This document shows, piece after piece, positions 34,981 through 43,438 of a DNA stretch of 64,000 bases. This DNA is from Flavobacteriales bacterium. GTDB taxonomy: Bacteria; Bacteroidota; Bacteroidia; Flavobacteriales_C; GCA-002722245. Positions within the stretch are counted from its first letter, which is position 1, and every line of letters begins with the position of its first letter. A program made the translations under genes and the position numbers. Location of the stretch: positions 1-64,000 of the forward strand of contig JAHEZM010000015.1 of NCBI GenBank assembly GCA_023251075.1. The letters run 5' to 3'. The notes under the pieces were generated by a model. The model was not told the DNA's origin. It worked only from the letters and a program-made list of their open reading frames with translations, and searched no databases.

Positions 34981-35024
34981 CAGCGTGAAAGTTTTTGTCG
35001 CTTTCGCTCCTTACTCTCACGCTG
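34981..35024. terminator. Inverted repeat after tRNA-Leu
   Basis: CAGCGTGA at 34981-34988 pairs with TCACGCTG at 35017-35024 across a 28-base loop that holds a weaker inner hairpin. It lies 7 bases past the tRNA-Leu 3' end and may act as a terminator or processing site, but there is no long T-run. Confidence 0.45.
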
Positions 35025-35030
35025 CTATTG

Positions 35031-35112
35031 TACCCAGGAAGGGAATCGAACCCCCACGACCGAAGTCGCTAGATTTTGAGTCTAGTGCGTCTACCAATTC
35101 CGCCACCTGGGC
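35031..35112 (-). tRNA. tRNA-Leu (anticodon CAA)
   Basis: Read on the minus strand: acceptor GCCCAGG/CCTGGGT, D loop with AATTGGTAGAC, anticodon stem CTAGA/TCTAG with loop CTCAAAA (anticodon CAA), a long variable arm (CGACTTCGGTCG), T loop TTCGATT, discriminator A. The following bases are CAA, so CCA is not encoded. Confidence 0.95.
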
Positions 35113-35126
35113 ATCGAATTGGGATG

Positions 35127-35156
35127 CGAATTTATTCAAAAATTCCTACAATCAAA
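35127..35156 (-). promoter_or_regulatory. Promoter of tRNA-Leu
   Basis: On the minus strand, TTTG (35153-35156), 18 bases, TAAATTCG (35127-35134), which is close to the -33/-7 consensus. The tRNA starts 14 bases later. Confidence 0.6.
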
Positions 35157-35165
35157 ATATTTTAA

Positions 35166-35173
35166 TATCTTTG
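35166..35173 (+). promoter_or_regulatory. -7 box of the prs operon
   Basis: TATCTTTG matches TAnnTTTG and lies 52 bases before the prs start codon. The -33 element is not clear. Confidence 0.55.
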
Positions 35174-35225
35174 CCCTCCCTGTTAAAAAACCCTCTTTAT
35201 TGAAGGTCAGGTAATTAAGTTTAAA

Positions 35226-36158
35226 ATGGCGAGACCAATAAAAATATTTTCCGGTAGAAATACCGAAACCTTGGCGAAAAAAATTGCTGAAAAGATAGGT
35301 ACTCCGCTAGGAAATGTGTTGTTCTTTGAATTTAGTGATGGTGAATTTCAACCTTCTTTTGAAGAGACTGTTCGCGGGCAAGATGTGTTTATTATTCAAT
35401 CAACTACACCTCCTACCGACAATCTTTTTGAGGTTTTGCAAATGGTTGATGCTGCAAAAAGGGCTTCGGCACATGAAATTGTTGCTGTAATGCCCTACTT
35501 CGGTTATGCTCGTCAGGATAGAAAAGATCGTCCACGTGTTTCAATAGGATCTAAATTAGTTGCTAATTTATTGAGTGCTGCAGGGGTTACCCGCATCATG
35601 ACGATGGATTTACATGCTGATCAGATTCAAGGTTTTTTTGAAGTTCCGGTGGATCACTTATATGGTTCAACGATCTTTATGCCTTATTTGAAATCTTTGA
35701 AATTAGAAAACATGGTAATTGCTGCTCCTGATACAGGAGGAACAAAAAGAGCAAATGCCTATGCAAAATACTTTGATGTTGATTTCGCAATTTGTTATAA
35801 GCAAAGAGAGAAACCAAATCAAGTAGCAAATATGACAGTGATTGGTGATGTGAAAGGGAAAAATGTAGTTCTGGTGGATGATATGTGCGATACTGCGGGG
35901 ACTTTAACAAAAGCGGCTGCCTTAATGATAGAGGCAGGAGCAACCAGTGTAAGAGCATTGTGTACACATGCAGTTCTTTCTGGTAAGGCTTATGAAACCA
36001 TCGAAAAATCTGTGTTAACAGAATTAGTTGTAACCGACACGATTCCTTTAAAAAAGGAAAGTGCCAAAATAAAAGTTTTATCGGTTGCTGATTTATTTGG
36101 GAAGGTGATTCAAAATGCAAACACCTACAATTCTATCAGTGCCCATTTTATTGTTTGA
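35226..36158 (+). CDS. prs: Ribose-phosphate pyrophosphokinase
   Basis: A 310-residue PRPP synthetase: the N-terminal FSGRNTETLAKKIAEKIG, flexible-loop region YFGYARQDRKDRPRV, the metal-binding TMDLHADQIQGFF, and the PRPP loop VVLVDDMCDTAGTLTKAA. It makes PRPP from ribose 5-phosphate and ATP for nucleotide, His and Trp synthesis. It is the first gene of prs-rplY-pth, with 17- and 14-base gaps, a conserved order. Confidence 0.97.
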   Translation: MARPIKIFSGRNTETLAKKIAEKIGTPLGNVLFFEFSDGEFQPSFEETVRGQDVFIIQSTTPPTDNLFEVLQMVDAAKRASAHEIVAVMPYFGYARQDRKDRPRVSIGSKLVANLLSAAGVTRIMTMDLHADQIQGFFEVPVDHLYGSTIFMPYLKSLKLENMVIAAPDTGGTKRANAYAKYFDVDFAICYKQREKPNQVANMTVIGDVKGKNVVLVDDMCDTAGTLTKAAALMIEAGATSVRALCTHAVLSGKAYETIEKSVLTELVVTDTIPLKKESAKIKVLSVADLFGKVIQNANTYNSISAHFIV

Positions 36159-36175
36159 TTTAAATTTAGAGAGTC

Positions 36176-36826
36176 ATGAAATCAGTAGAGATTACAGGAA
36201 AAGTTAGAGCTTTGGATGTTACTAAAGCCCAATTAAAAGCAACGCGTAATGCAGAACAAGTACCCTGTGTACTTTATGGCGGTGAAAAACCAGTTCATTT
36301 TAGCGCTGACTTAAGCTCATTTAAAGCTTTGATTTATAGCCCAGAGTCTTATCTAGTAAACTTAGATATCGACGGACAAAAATGTCAGGCTGTTCTTCAA
36401 GACAGTCAATACCACCCATTAACAGATGCTTTATTGCACGTTGACTTCATGCAGGTTTTCGAAAATAAAGCTGTAGTGATTGATGTTCCTGTTAAAGTTA
36501 CGGGTACTTCCCCAGGTGTATTAGCTGGTGGAAAATTGCAAGTGAAATTGAAAAGATTGAAAGTTAAAGCTCTTCCTAAAAATTTACCAGATAACGTTGT
36601 TGTTGATATCAGCGGTGTTGAATTAGGTAAATCTGTGAAGGTTGAAGCATTAACTACTTCTAGCTTTGAGTTTGTTACTTCAGCAAATGCAGTAGTAGTG
36701 GCAGTTAGAGTAACCAGAGCTTCTGCTCAGGAAGAAGCAGCAGCTAAAGCAGCAGCAACAGCTCCGGCAGCTAAAGGTGCAGCAGCTCCAGCGGCAGCGG
36801 CAAAAGCTCCAGCAGCAAAAAAATAA
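36176..36826 (+). CDS. rplY: 50S ribosomal protein L25 (general stress protein Ctc type)
   Basis: A 216-residue protein of the long TL5/Ctc form: an N-terminal 5S rRNA-binding domain (about 1-90, with VPCVLYGGEKPVHFS and HPLTDALLHVDFMQV) and a C-terminal beta domain (about 95-180, VKVTGTSPGVLAGGKLQV). The final 35 residues are Ala/Lys-rich and disordered. It binds 5S rRNA in the large subunit. Confidence 0.96.
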   Translation: MKSVEITGKVRALDVTKAQLKATRNAEQVPCVLYGGEKPVHFSADLSSFKALIYSPESYLVNLDIDGQKCQAVLQDSQYHPLTDALLHVDFMQVFENKAVVIDVPVKVTGTSPGVLAGGKLQVKLKRLKVKALPKNLPDNVVVDISGVELGKSVKVEALTTSSFEFVTSANAVVVAVRVTRASAQEEAAAKAAATAPAAKGAAAPAAAAKAPAAKK

Positions 36827-36840
36827 TTCTTGAATAAAGA

Positions 36841-37404
36841 ATGAAATACCTCATTGCCGGACTCGGAAATATTGGTAAAGAATACGAAGAGACCCGTCAT
36901 AATATAGGATTTAAAATATTGGATGCACTTGCAAGTGCATCCAATGTTGTTTTTAGCACTGATCGATATGGCGATATCGCCACCCTAAAACACAAAGGCA
37001 GAACTTACATTTTGCTTAAGCCCAGCACTTACATGAACCTTAGCGGGAATGCTGTTCGCTATTGGATGCAAAAAGAAAATATTCCTCTCGAAAGAACTTT
37101 AATTATAGCCGATGATCTCGCGCTTCCATTTGGTAAATTGCGTATTCGCACCAGCGGAAGTGATGGCGGACACAATGGTTTCAAACACATCAATGAAATT
37201 TTAGGACATAACAATTATCCACGCTTGCGCTTTGGTATCGCTGCTGAATTCAGTAAAGGACAACAGGTAGATTATGTTTTAGGTGAATGGAACAAAGAAG
37301 AAAAAGAAAAACTCAATGAGCGTATTGAAATTGCCTCAAAAGCTGTGTTGGCTTTTGGGTTAATTGAAATTGGAAAAGTAATGAGTGAGTTTAATTCGAA
37401 ATAA
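36841..37404 (+). CDS. pth: Peptidyl-tRNA hydrolase
   Basis: A 187-residue Pth with GLGNIGKEYEETRHNIGF (catalytic His in RHN), LLKPSTYMNLSG, DDLALPFGKLRIR and GSDGGHNG motifs. It releases tRNA from stalled peptidyl-tRNA. It ends the prs-rplY-pth operon, before a strong terminator shared with convergent asd. Confidence 0.97.
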   Translation: MKYLIAGLGNIGKEYEETRHNIGFKILDALASASNVVFSTDRYGDIATLKHKGRTYILLKPSTYMNLSGNAVRYWMQKENIPLERTLIIADDLALPFGKLRIRTSGSDGGHNGFKHINEILGHNNYPRLRFGIAAEFSKGQQVDYVLGEWNKEEKEKLNERIEIASKAVLAFGLIEIGKVMSEFNSK

Positions 37405-37450
37405 TTAATTGGTTAATTTAATATAGTTAAAATCAATATAAGTCAAAAAC

Positions 37451-37485
37451 AAAATCCCCGTTGATTTTCATCAACGGGGATTTTT
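37451..37485. terminator. Bidirectional terminator
   Basis: AAAATCCCCGTTGA and TCAACGGGGATTTTT around a short loop, located between pth (plus) and asd (minus). Confidence 0.92.
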
Positions 37486-37501
37486 CATTTATCTGTTTTA
37501 C

Positions 37502-38509
37502 TTACGCTAAAACTTCTTCTTTCAAGATACCTTTTGCTACCAAATATTCAGCAATTTGAACCGCGTTGGTTGCAGCACCTTTTCTGAGGTTATCGGCAAC
37601 AACCCAAAGATTTAAAGTTTTAGGCTGAGTTTCGTCGCGACGAATTCTACCTACAAATACTTCATCTTTGTTGTGCGCATCTTTTGGCATTGGATAATCG
37701 AATTTAGAATTGTCGTTTTTCACAATCACTCCTTTTGTTTTTTTCAAAATCTCAATAGCCTCATTCAAATCATATTCGTTTTCAAACTCAACGTTAACGC
37801 TTTCGCTGTGTCCGCCCATTACTGGTATACGAACTGCAGTTGCAGTAACTTTGATGTTCTCATCACCAAATATTTTAACGGTCTCTTTCACCATTTTCAT
37901 TTCTTCTTTGGTGTATCCGTTTTCGGTAAACACATCGATATGAGGCAGAACGTTTAAGTCGATACGGTGTGCGTAAGCCATTTCACCTTCGATACCGTTA
38001 CGCTCATTCATCATTTGAGTAACCGCTTTAACACCTGTTCCCGTAACCGATTGATAAGTAGAAACAACGATTCTTTTGATTTTGTATTTTTTATGCAAGT
38101 CGGCCAAAGCCACTACCATTTGAATAGTAGAGCAATTCGGATTCGCAATAATTTTATCATTTGCAGTTAAAATGTTTGCATTGATTTCTGGCACACACAA
38201 AACTTTAGTAGGATCCATTCTCCATGCAGAAGAGTTGTCGATTACAGTAATCCCTGCTGCTGCAAATTTAGGAGCGTACTCAGTAGAAGTACCACCACCC
38301 GCAGAGAAAATAGCTACCTGAGGTTTCATAGCAATAGCATCATCCATGCTCACAATCTTATAGTTCTTTCCCTTGAAAGCTAATTCCTTACCTACAGATT
38401 TGGCACTTGCAACAGGAATAAATTCTGTTACCGGGAAGTTTCTTTCTTCAAGAACTTTGATCATTTGAGAGCCTACTAATCCAGTCGCTCCAACTACTGC
38501 TACTTTCAT
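37502..38509 (-). CDS. asd: Aspartate-semialdehyde dehydrogenase
   Basis: A 335-residue enzyme with the NADP-binding VVGATGLVGSQM, the catalytic Cys126 in ANPNCSTIQM, the substrate-binding Arg/His region (RIPVMGGHSESV, where His is the likely base) and YQSVTGTG. It makes L-aspartate-semialdehyde for lysine, methionine, threonine and diaminopimelate. It is a single-gene unit. Confidence 0.97.
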   Translation of the reverse strand: MKVAVVGATGLVGSQMIKVLEERNFPVTEFIPVASAKSVGKELAFKGKNYKIVSMDDAIAMKPQVAIFSAGGGTSTEYAPKFAAAGITVIDNSSAWRMDPTKVLCVPEINANILTANDKIIANPNCSTIQMVVALADLHKKYKIKRIVVSTYQSVTGTGVKAVTQMMNERNGIEGEMAYAHRIDLNVLPHIDVFTENGYTKEEMKMVKETVKIFGDENIKVTATAVRIPVMGGHSESVNVEFENEYDLNEAIEILKKTKGVIVKNDNSKFDYPMPKDAHNKDEVFVGRIRRDETQPKTLNLWVVADNLRKGAATNAVQIAEYLVAKGILKEEVLA

Positions 38510-38635
38510 ACTTTTTTAATTTAAGTTTAAAATTGGACGACGAAATTACTATTTTTATGGCGAATTCAGGAAAAATTTCGCTGACTTCTGTGAAATCTCT
38601 ACGATTTTGCATTAACGCTAACTAAACATAATTTA

Positions 38636-40813
38636 ATGAAATCACTATTTATCTCTGTGATGGCTATGCTGTCATCTGTAGCCTTCGGCCAGTTCAATGA
38701 AGATTTTTCTTCTTCTCTTTCTAAATGGAAAGGTGACACCAATGAATTTGTAATTAATGCGAATCAACAACTGCAAAGTAACGCAACAGGGGCAGGAACT
38801 TCTTGGGTAAGTGCGCCTTATCATTTGCAAAATGATTTTTCTTTTCAACTATGGTTGAGCATGGCTTTTTCTCCTTCAACAACCAATTATTTAAAGTTTT
38901 ATTTGTTTGCCGATCATGTGCAAATGGATAGTATTCAAGAGGGGGTTTATTGTAAGATTGGTAAATCGGGAACTACCGATTCTTACGATTTTTATCTGCA
39001 AAAAAAAGGAAAAAAAGATTCATTAGTACTCTCTGCTCCACCAGGCTGGGCAGGAGCTTCTAATAATAAAGCAAGTATTAAAATTCTACCATTTAACAAT
39101 CAATGGATTGTTTCTATTGACCCTCTTGGCGAGGAAAATTTTGAAACAGTAGATACTATTCCTCAATATTTTTCAGGAAACGGATATTTCGGAATTTGTT
39201 GTAAATACAGTACTTCCAACGCGAAGAAATTTTTCTTCGATGAAATCATCATCGATAAGTATGTGCCCGATACTTTCGTTGCAAAATATGGCGATATACT
39301 GATTAGTGAAATTATGTGCGATCCCGATCCTGTTATTGCTTTGCCCAATCAGGAATATCTGGAATTGTACAATAATAGTGATGTTGTAATCAGCCTAAAA
39401 TCGTGGACACTAAGCGTAAATGGAAGCACTTATACTTTCCCTAAAATTCTTTTGCAACCAAAGGAATATTATGTTCTAAACAATACTCCAACATTATTGA
39501 ATGAAGGGGCTGAAATTATTTTAACTTCTAATAAAGACGAAATAATTCATAGTATAAATTATTCCGATAAATGGTATCAGGATCCATTTAAAGAAGAAGG
39601 TGGTTGGAGCTTGGAAATGATGGATGTAACACATTATTGCTTAGGTAAAGAAAACTGGAAAGCCTCAAATTCTTTGGTGGGAGGAACTCCTGGAAAAGTG
39701 AATTCTATTCAACAAATAATTATAGATGAAACCGCTCCCGACGTAGATTATTTTTATGCTGCAGAAAATGAAATCATACTACATTTTACAGAACCTACTT
39801 ATTATTCATCATCTTCTACATCCTTTATTGATTCTGTGTTTTACAAAAATTATCCTCAAGATGAATTGAAAATATCTTTGAAAGATTCTTTACAAAAAGG
39901 AATGATTTATTATTTACAATTATCAGCGAAAGATTGCGCGTTAAATGAGTTAAATTCTACTGTAAAAATTGCATTGCGAGATTCGACGCAACAAGGAGAT
40001 ATTGTGGTGAACGAAGTGTTGTTTAATCCGCTTGGTGATGGAGCTGATTTTGTAGAAATTTTCAATCGTTCAAACAGAGTAATTGATTTATCTCAACTGC
40101 GTTTTTCTTCTCGCAACGACAAAGGGTTTTTGAATGCGGCAGATGAAATTTCACCACATCCACTTATTTTATTTCCTAATGAATACGGAGCTTTCACGAT
40201 AGATAAAAACAACATTCTACAAAACTATTTTACTCATGATGAGAAAAGAATATTTGAAATTTCTGCTTTACCATCACTTAACAATGATGCAGGAAATATT
40301 GTGTTGTTATGGCCTAACGGAATAGTGATAGACGAATTTCATTACACAGAAAAGATGCACGATATTTTACTAGATGGTGTAGATGGAATTTCGTTGGAAC
40401 GCATCAACCCCAATTCAACTCTGTGGCATTCGGCAGCGCAAGATGTGGGTTGGGCAACTCCCGGATTGCCAAATTCTCAGTATTTGCAAAGTGTTGCTAG
40501 CAGCAACGATTTTCATTTACAAGATAAAGTACTTACCCCAAATCAAGACGGACAAAAAGATTTTACGCTTATTCATTATCAATTGGATAAAACAGGATAC
40601 AAAGCAAATATCAATATCTATGAAGCTTCCGGCGCTTTGGTGAAAATTTTAATCAGCGATTACTTTCTAAGTACTCAAGGTGAATTTCAGTGGAACGGAA
40701 CAGATGATAATGGCAATTTGCTTCCTGCCGGAATGTATATTTTGTATGCAGAATATTTTCATGAAGATGGAACAGTGAAACATTGGAAGGAAAGTGTGGT
40801 GGTGGAGCGTTAA
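38636..40813 (+). CDS. Secreted lamin-tail-domain protein with FlgD-like C-terminal Ig domain
   Basis: A 725-residue exported protein: a signal peptide (about 1-18, ending AFGQ), a concanavalin-like N-terminal beta domain (about 20-215), two lamin-tail domains (about 220-330, DILISEIMCDPDPVIALPNQEYLELYNNSD; and about 455-600, GDIVVNEVLFNPLGDGADFVEIFNRS), and a C-terminal FlgD/CHU_C-like domain (VLTPNQDGQKDFT ... GEFQWNGTDDNGNLLPAGMYILYAEY). This architecture is typical of T9SS-linked surface proteins in the phylum. Function is unknown. It stands before argH on the same strand, 45 bases apart, without obvious link. Confidence 0.82.
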   Translation: MKSLFISVMAMLSSVAFGQFNEDFSSSLSKWKGDTNEFVINANQQLQSNATGAGTSWVSAPYHLQNDFSFQLWLSMAFSPSTTNYLKFYLFADHVQMDSIQEGVYCKIGKSGTTDSYDFYLQKKGKKDSLVLSAPPGWAGASNNKASIKILPFNNQWIVSIDPLGEENFETVDTIPQYFSGNGYFGICCKYSTSNAKKFFFDEIIIDKYVPDTFVAKYGDILISEIMCDPDPVIALPNQEYLELYNNSDVVISLKSWTLSVNGSTYTFPKILLQPKEYYVLNNTPTLLNEGAEIILTSNKDEIIHSINYSDKWYQDPFKEEGGWSLEMMDVTHYCLGKENWKASNSLVGGTPGKVNSIQQIIIDETAPDVDYFYAAENEIILHFTEPTYYSSSSTSFIDSVFYKNYPQDELKISLKDSLQKGMIYYLQLSAKDCALNELNSTVKIALRDSTQQGDIVVNEVLFNPLGDGADFVEIFNRSNRVIDLSQLRFSSRNDKGFLNAADEISPHPLILFPNEYGAFTIDKNNILQNYFTHDEKRIFEISALPSLNNDAGNIVLLWPNGIVIDEFHYTEKMHDILLDGVDGISLERINPNSTLWHSAAQDVGWATPGLPNSQYLQSVASSNDFHLQDKVLTPNQDGQKDFTLIHYQLDKTGYKANINIYEASGALVKILISDYFLSTQGEFQWNGTDDNGNLLPAGMYILYAEYFHEDGTVKHWKESVVVER

Positions 40814-40858
40814 ATACATCACTTTTTTTCCGATATTTGCCACAAAGCAAAAACTTAG

Positions 40859-42193
40859 ATGAAACTTTGGGACAAAGGATTTAAAGTTGATAAGGCCATA
40901 GAGGCTTTCACCATTGGTAACGACAATGTGCTAGATTTGGAATTGGCGCCCTTTGATGTGTTGGGTACCATGGCGCATATCACCATGCTGGCTGAAGTAG
41001 GATTGTTGGAGAAAAAGGAATTGCCTAAGCTTAAAAAAGAACTCAAGAAAATTTATATCTCGGCTTTGAAAGGCTTGTTTACTATTGAGTCAGGAGTGGA
41101 AGATGTGCATTCTCAAGTGGAGATGTTGTTGACTAAAGCCTTGGGTGATGCAGGTAAAAAAGTTCATGCAGCGCGTTCTCGTAACGATCAAGTTTTAGTA
41201 GATTTAAAATTATATGGTCGTGCTAAAACCATTGAAATAGCAACGCTTACACAAAAACTATTTGATGCTTTTATCAAACAAAGTGAAACACATAAAAATG
41301 TTTTGTTACCCGGCTACACGCATTTGCAGGTGGCCATGCCTTCTTCTTTCGGATTGTGGTTTGGCGCTTATGCCGAATCGCTAAGCGACGATATGGAAAT
41401 GTTGGCTACAGCTTATAAAATGACGAATCAGAATCCATTGGGTTCTGCGGCAGGATATGGTTCTTCTTTCCCTATCAAACGTAAATTAACTACGCAGTTG
41501 TTGGGTTTTGAAGATTTGCATTACAATGTGGTATATGCGCAAATGACGCGCGGCAAAACCGAAAAAACAGTGGCTGCGGCAATGGCTTCTTTGGCTTCTA
41601 CTTTAGGGAAATTTGCTGCCGATTGTTGTTTGTATATGAGTCAGAACTTTAGCTTCATTACATTGCCAAAAGAATTTACAACGGGTTCCAGCATCATGCC
41701 GCACAAGAAAAATCCTGATGTTTTTGAATTGATGCGTTCTAAATGCAATGCCATGCAGGCTGTGCAATTCGAGTTGACGATGATGACAGGAAATTTAACT
41801 TCCGGTTATTTCCGCGATTTGCAATTGCTCAAAGAAAAATACATTTACCTCTTCAAAGAAATGAAAGCTTGTTTGGAAATGGCTTTGTTGATGGTGCCGA
41901 ATATCGGAGTGAAAAAAGACATTTTGAAAGACGACAAATACGTTTATCTTTTCAGTGTAGAAGAAGTGAATCGCAGAGCGACGAAAGGACTTCCTTTTCG
42001 CGATGCTTACAAAGCGGTAGGAATAGAAATTGAAGAAGGAAAATTCAATCCCGAGAGAACGGTAAAACATACGCACGAGGGCAGTATCGGCAATTTGTGC
42101 AACAAAGAAATTCAGCGCAAGATGAAAAAGGCACGTGCTAAAATTAATGGTGCAGCTGTGGATAAAGCGATTCAAAAATTATTAAAAGCATAG
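40859..42193 (+). CDS. argH: Argininosuccinate lyase
   Basis: A 444-residue fumarase/aspartase-superfamily enzyme with the active-site loop GSSIMPHKKNPDVFEL, an AARSRNDQV motif (substrate binding), and HLQVAMPSSFGLW in place of the usual TH motif context (GYTHLQ present). It splits argininosuccinate into arginine and fumarate. It lies 8 bases before the carbamoyltransferase gene, so the last steps of arginine synthesis are encoded together. Confidence 0.96.
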   Translation: MKLWDKGFKVDKAIEAFTIGNDNVLDLELAPFDVLGTMAHITMLAEVGLLEKKELPKLKKELKKIYISALKGLFTIESGVEDVHSQVEMLLTKALGDAGKKVHAARSRNDQVLVDLKLYGRAKTIEIATLTQKLFDAFIKQSETHKNVLLPGYTHLQVAMPSSFGLWFGAYAESLSDDMEMLATAYKMTNQNPLGSAAGYGSSFPIKRKLTTQLLGFEDLHYNVVYAQMTRGKTEKTVAAAMASLASTLGKFAADCCLYMSQNFSFITLPKEFTTGSSIMPHKKNPDVFELMRSKCNAMQAVQFELTMMTGNLTSGYFRDLQLLKEKYIYLFKEMKACLEMALLMVPNIGVKKDILKDDKYVYLFSVEEVNRRATKGLPFRDAYKAVGIEIEEGKFNPERTVKHTHEGSIGNLCNKEIQRKMKKARAKINGAAVDKAIQKLLKA

Positions 42194-42201
42194 AGATTGA
42201 A

Positions 42202-43149
42202 ATGAAACACTTTTTTTCTATTCAGGATGTAGATAATCTTTCTGCTGCGGTGGCTGAGGCCATCGATTTGAAAAAAAATATTGCTAATTTTTCTACGCTT
42301 GGAAAAGGCAAAACCATTGGTTTGATCTTTTTCAATTCCAGTTTAAGAACACGTTTGAGCACACAAAAAGCGGCGATCAATTTAGGCATGAATGTAATCA
42401 GCATGAACGTTGGTTCTGATGGCTGGAAATTAGAAATGGAAAATGGCGCAGTGATGAATGGAGATGCTGCAGAACACGTAAAAGACGCAGCTCGCGTGAT
42501 GGGTGCTTATTGCGATATTATTGCGGTTCGTTCATTTGCAGTGTTGAAAGACAGAGAGAAAGATTACTCAGAAGAAGTATTGAAAAGCTTCATGAAATAT
42601 GCGAGTGTGCCTATCATTAATTTGGAGTCATCGACCTTACATCCTTTACAATCTTTTGCTGATTTAATAACCATCGAAGAGCACAAAAAAGTGGCTCGTC
42701 CGAAAGTAGTTTTAACCTGGGCACCTCACCCCAAAGCATTGCCGCAAGCGGTGCCAAATAGCTTTGTACAATGGATGAAAAATGCTGATGTGGATTTCGT
42801 GGTGACTAACCCCGAAGGCTACGATTTAGCACCCGAATTTATGGACGGAGTGAAGTTGGAGCATAATCAAAATGAAGCTTTTGAAGGGGCCGATTTTATC
42901 TACGCAAAAAACTGGTCGTCTTATACTTCATACGGAGAAATACTTTCCACTGATCCAGCTTGGACAGTCTCTTCCGATAAAATGGCATTGACCAATAACG
43001 CCAAGTTTATGCACTGTCTCCCTGTTCGCAGAAATGTGGTGGTGAATGACGATGTTATCGACTCTGAAAATTCTATCATCATCGCACAAGCCGCTAATAG
43101 AGTGACTTCTGCGCAGTTGGTGATTAAGAGGATTTTGGAGGGGAAGTAA
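42202..43149 (+). CDS. argF': N-acetyl- or N-succinyl-ornithine carbamoyltransferase
   Basis: A 315-residue transcarbamylase with the carbamoyl-phosphate motif FFNSSLRTRLST (a variant of the canonical STRT), HPLQSFADL, and the C-terminal HCLPVRRNVVV loop. The FNSSLRTR pattern and MNVGSDGWKLE segment mark the N-acyl-ornithine group used in Bacteroidota arginine synthesis rather than the ordinary ornithine enzyme. I cannot settle acetyl versus succinyl preference from the visible residues. It is in operon with argH. Confidence 0.93.
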   Translation: MKHFFSIQDVDNLSAAVAEAIDLKKNIANFSTLGKGKTIGLIFFNSSLRTRLSTQKAAINLGMNVISMNVGSDGWKLEMENGAVMNGDAAEHVKDAARVMGAYCDIIAVRSFAVLKDREKDYSEEVLKSFMKYASVPIINLESSTLHPLQSFADLITIEEHKKVARPKVVLTWAPHPKALPQAVPNSFVQWMKNADVDFVVTNPEGYDLAPEFMDGVKLEHNQNEAFEGADFIYAKNWSSYTSYGEILSTDPAWTVSSDKMALTNNAKFMHCLPVRRNVVVNDDVIDSENSIIIAQAANRVTSAQLVIKRILEGK

Positions 43150-43173
43150 AATTCAATCATCTTTTACACAGTT

Positions 43174-43415
43174 CGTCTTTGCGAGATTTTTGTACCCAAA
43201 AATTAAGCAATCTTATTCATCAAAAACTTCCAGTAAATTGCCGTCGGTTTTAACCGACGGAAAAAAGAACACATACAGGGCTTTAGCCAAAAAAAATTGT
43301 TCGGCTAAAGCCATATTTGAAAACAATCAAATCCGTCGGTTAAAACCGACGGCAATTGAAATTAAAAACACTATAAGATTGATTTGTTTTTGAGTACAAA
43401 AATCTCGCAATGACG
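43174..43415. repeat. 242-bp nested palindromic element, copy 2 (inverted relative to copy 1)
   Basis: The same architecture as the unit at 25541-25783 in reverse orientation: outer arms starting CGTCTTTGCGAGATTTTTGT and ending in a diverged partner, two 20-bp CCGTCGGTT/AACCGACGG palindromes, and a central GGCTTTAGCC/GGCTAAAGCC hairpin. The outer arms have several mismatches here, so this copy is older or less constrained than copy 1. It also lies between convergent genes (argF' and metG). Confidence 0.9.
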
Positions 43416-43438
43416 AACTGGGTGAAATAGAATGAAAA

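Noticed and set aside
35677-36120. 147-codon open frame on the minus strand
   Set aside because: Antisense to prs, Leu/His-rich composition without family features; a shadow of the real gene.
41795-42175. 126-codon open frame on the minus strand
   Set aside because: Antisense to the end of argH, His/Phe-rich composition typical of reverse-frame translation.
43190-43393. 67-codon open frame
   Set aside because: Lies wholly within the palindromic repeat; the mirror copy has no matching conserved frame.
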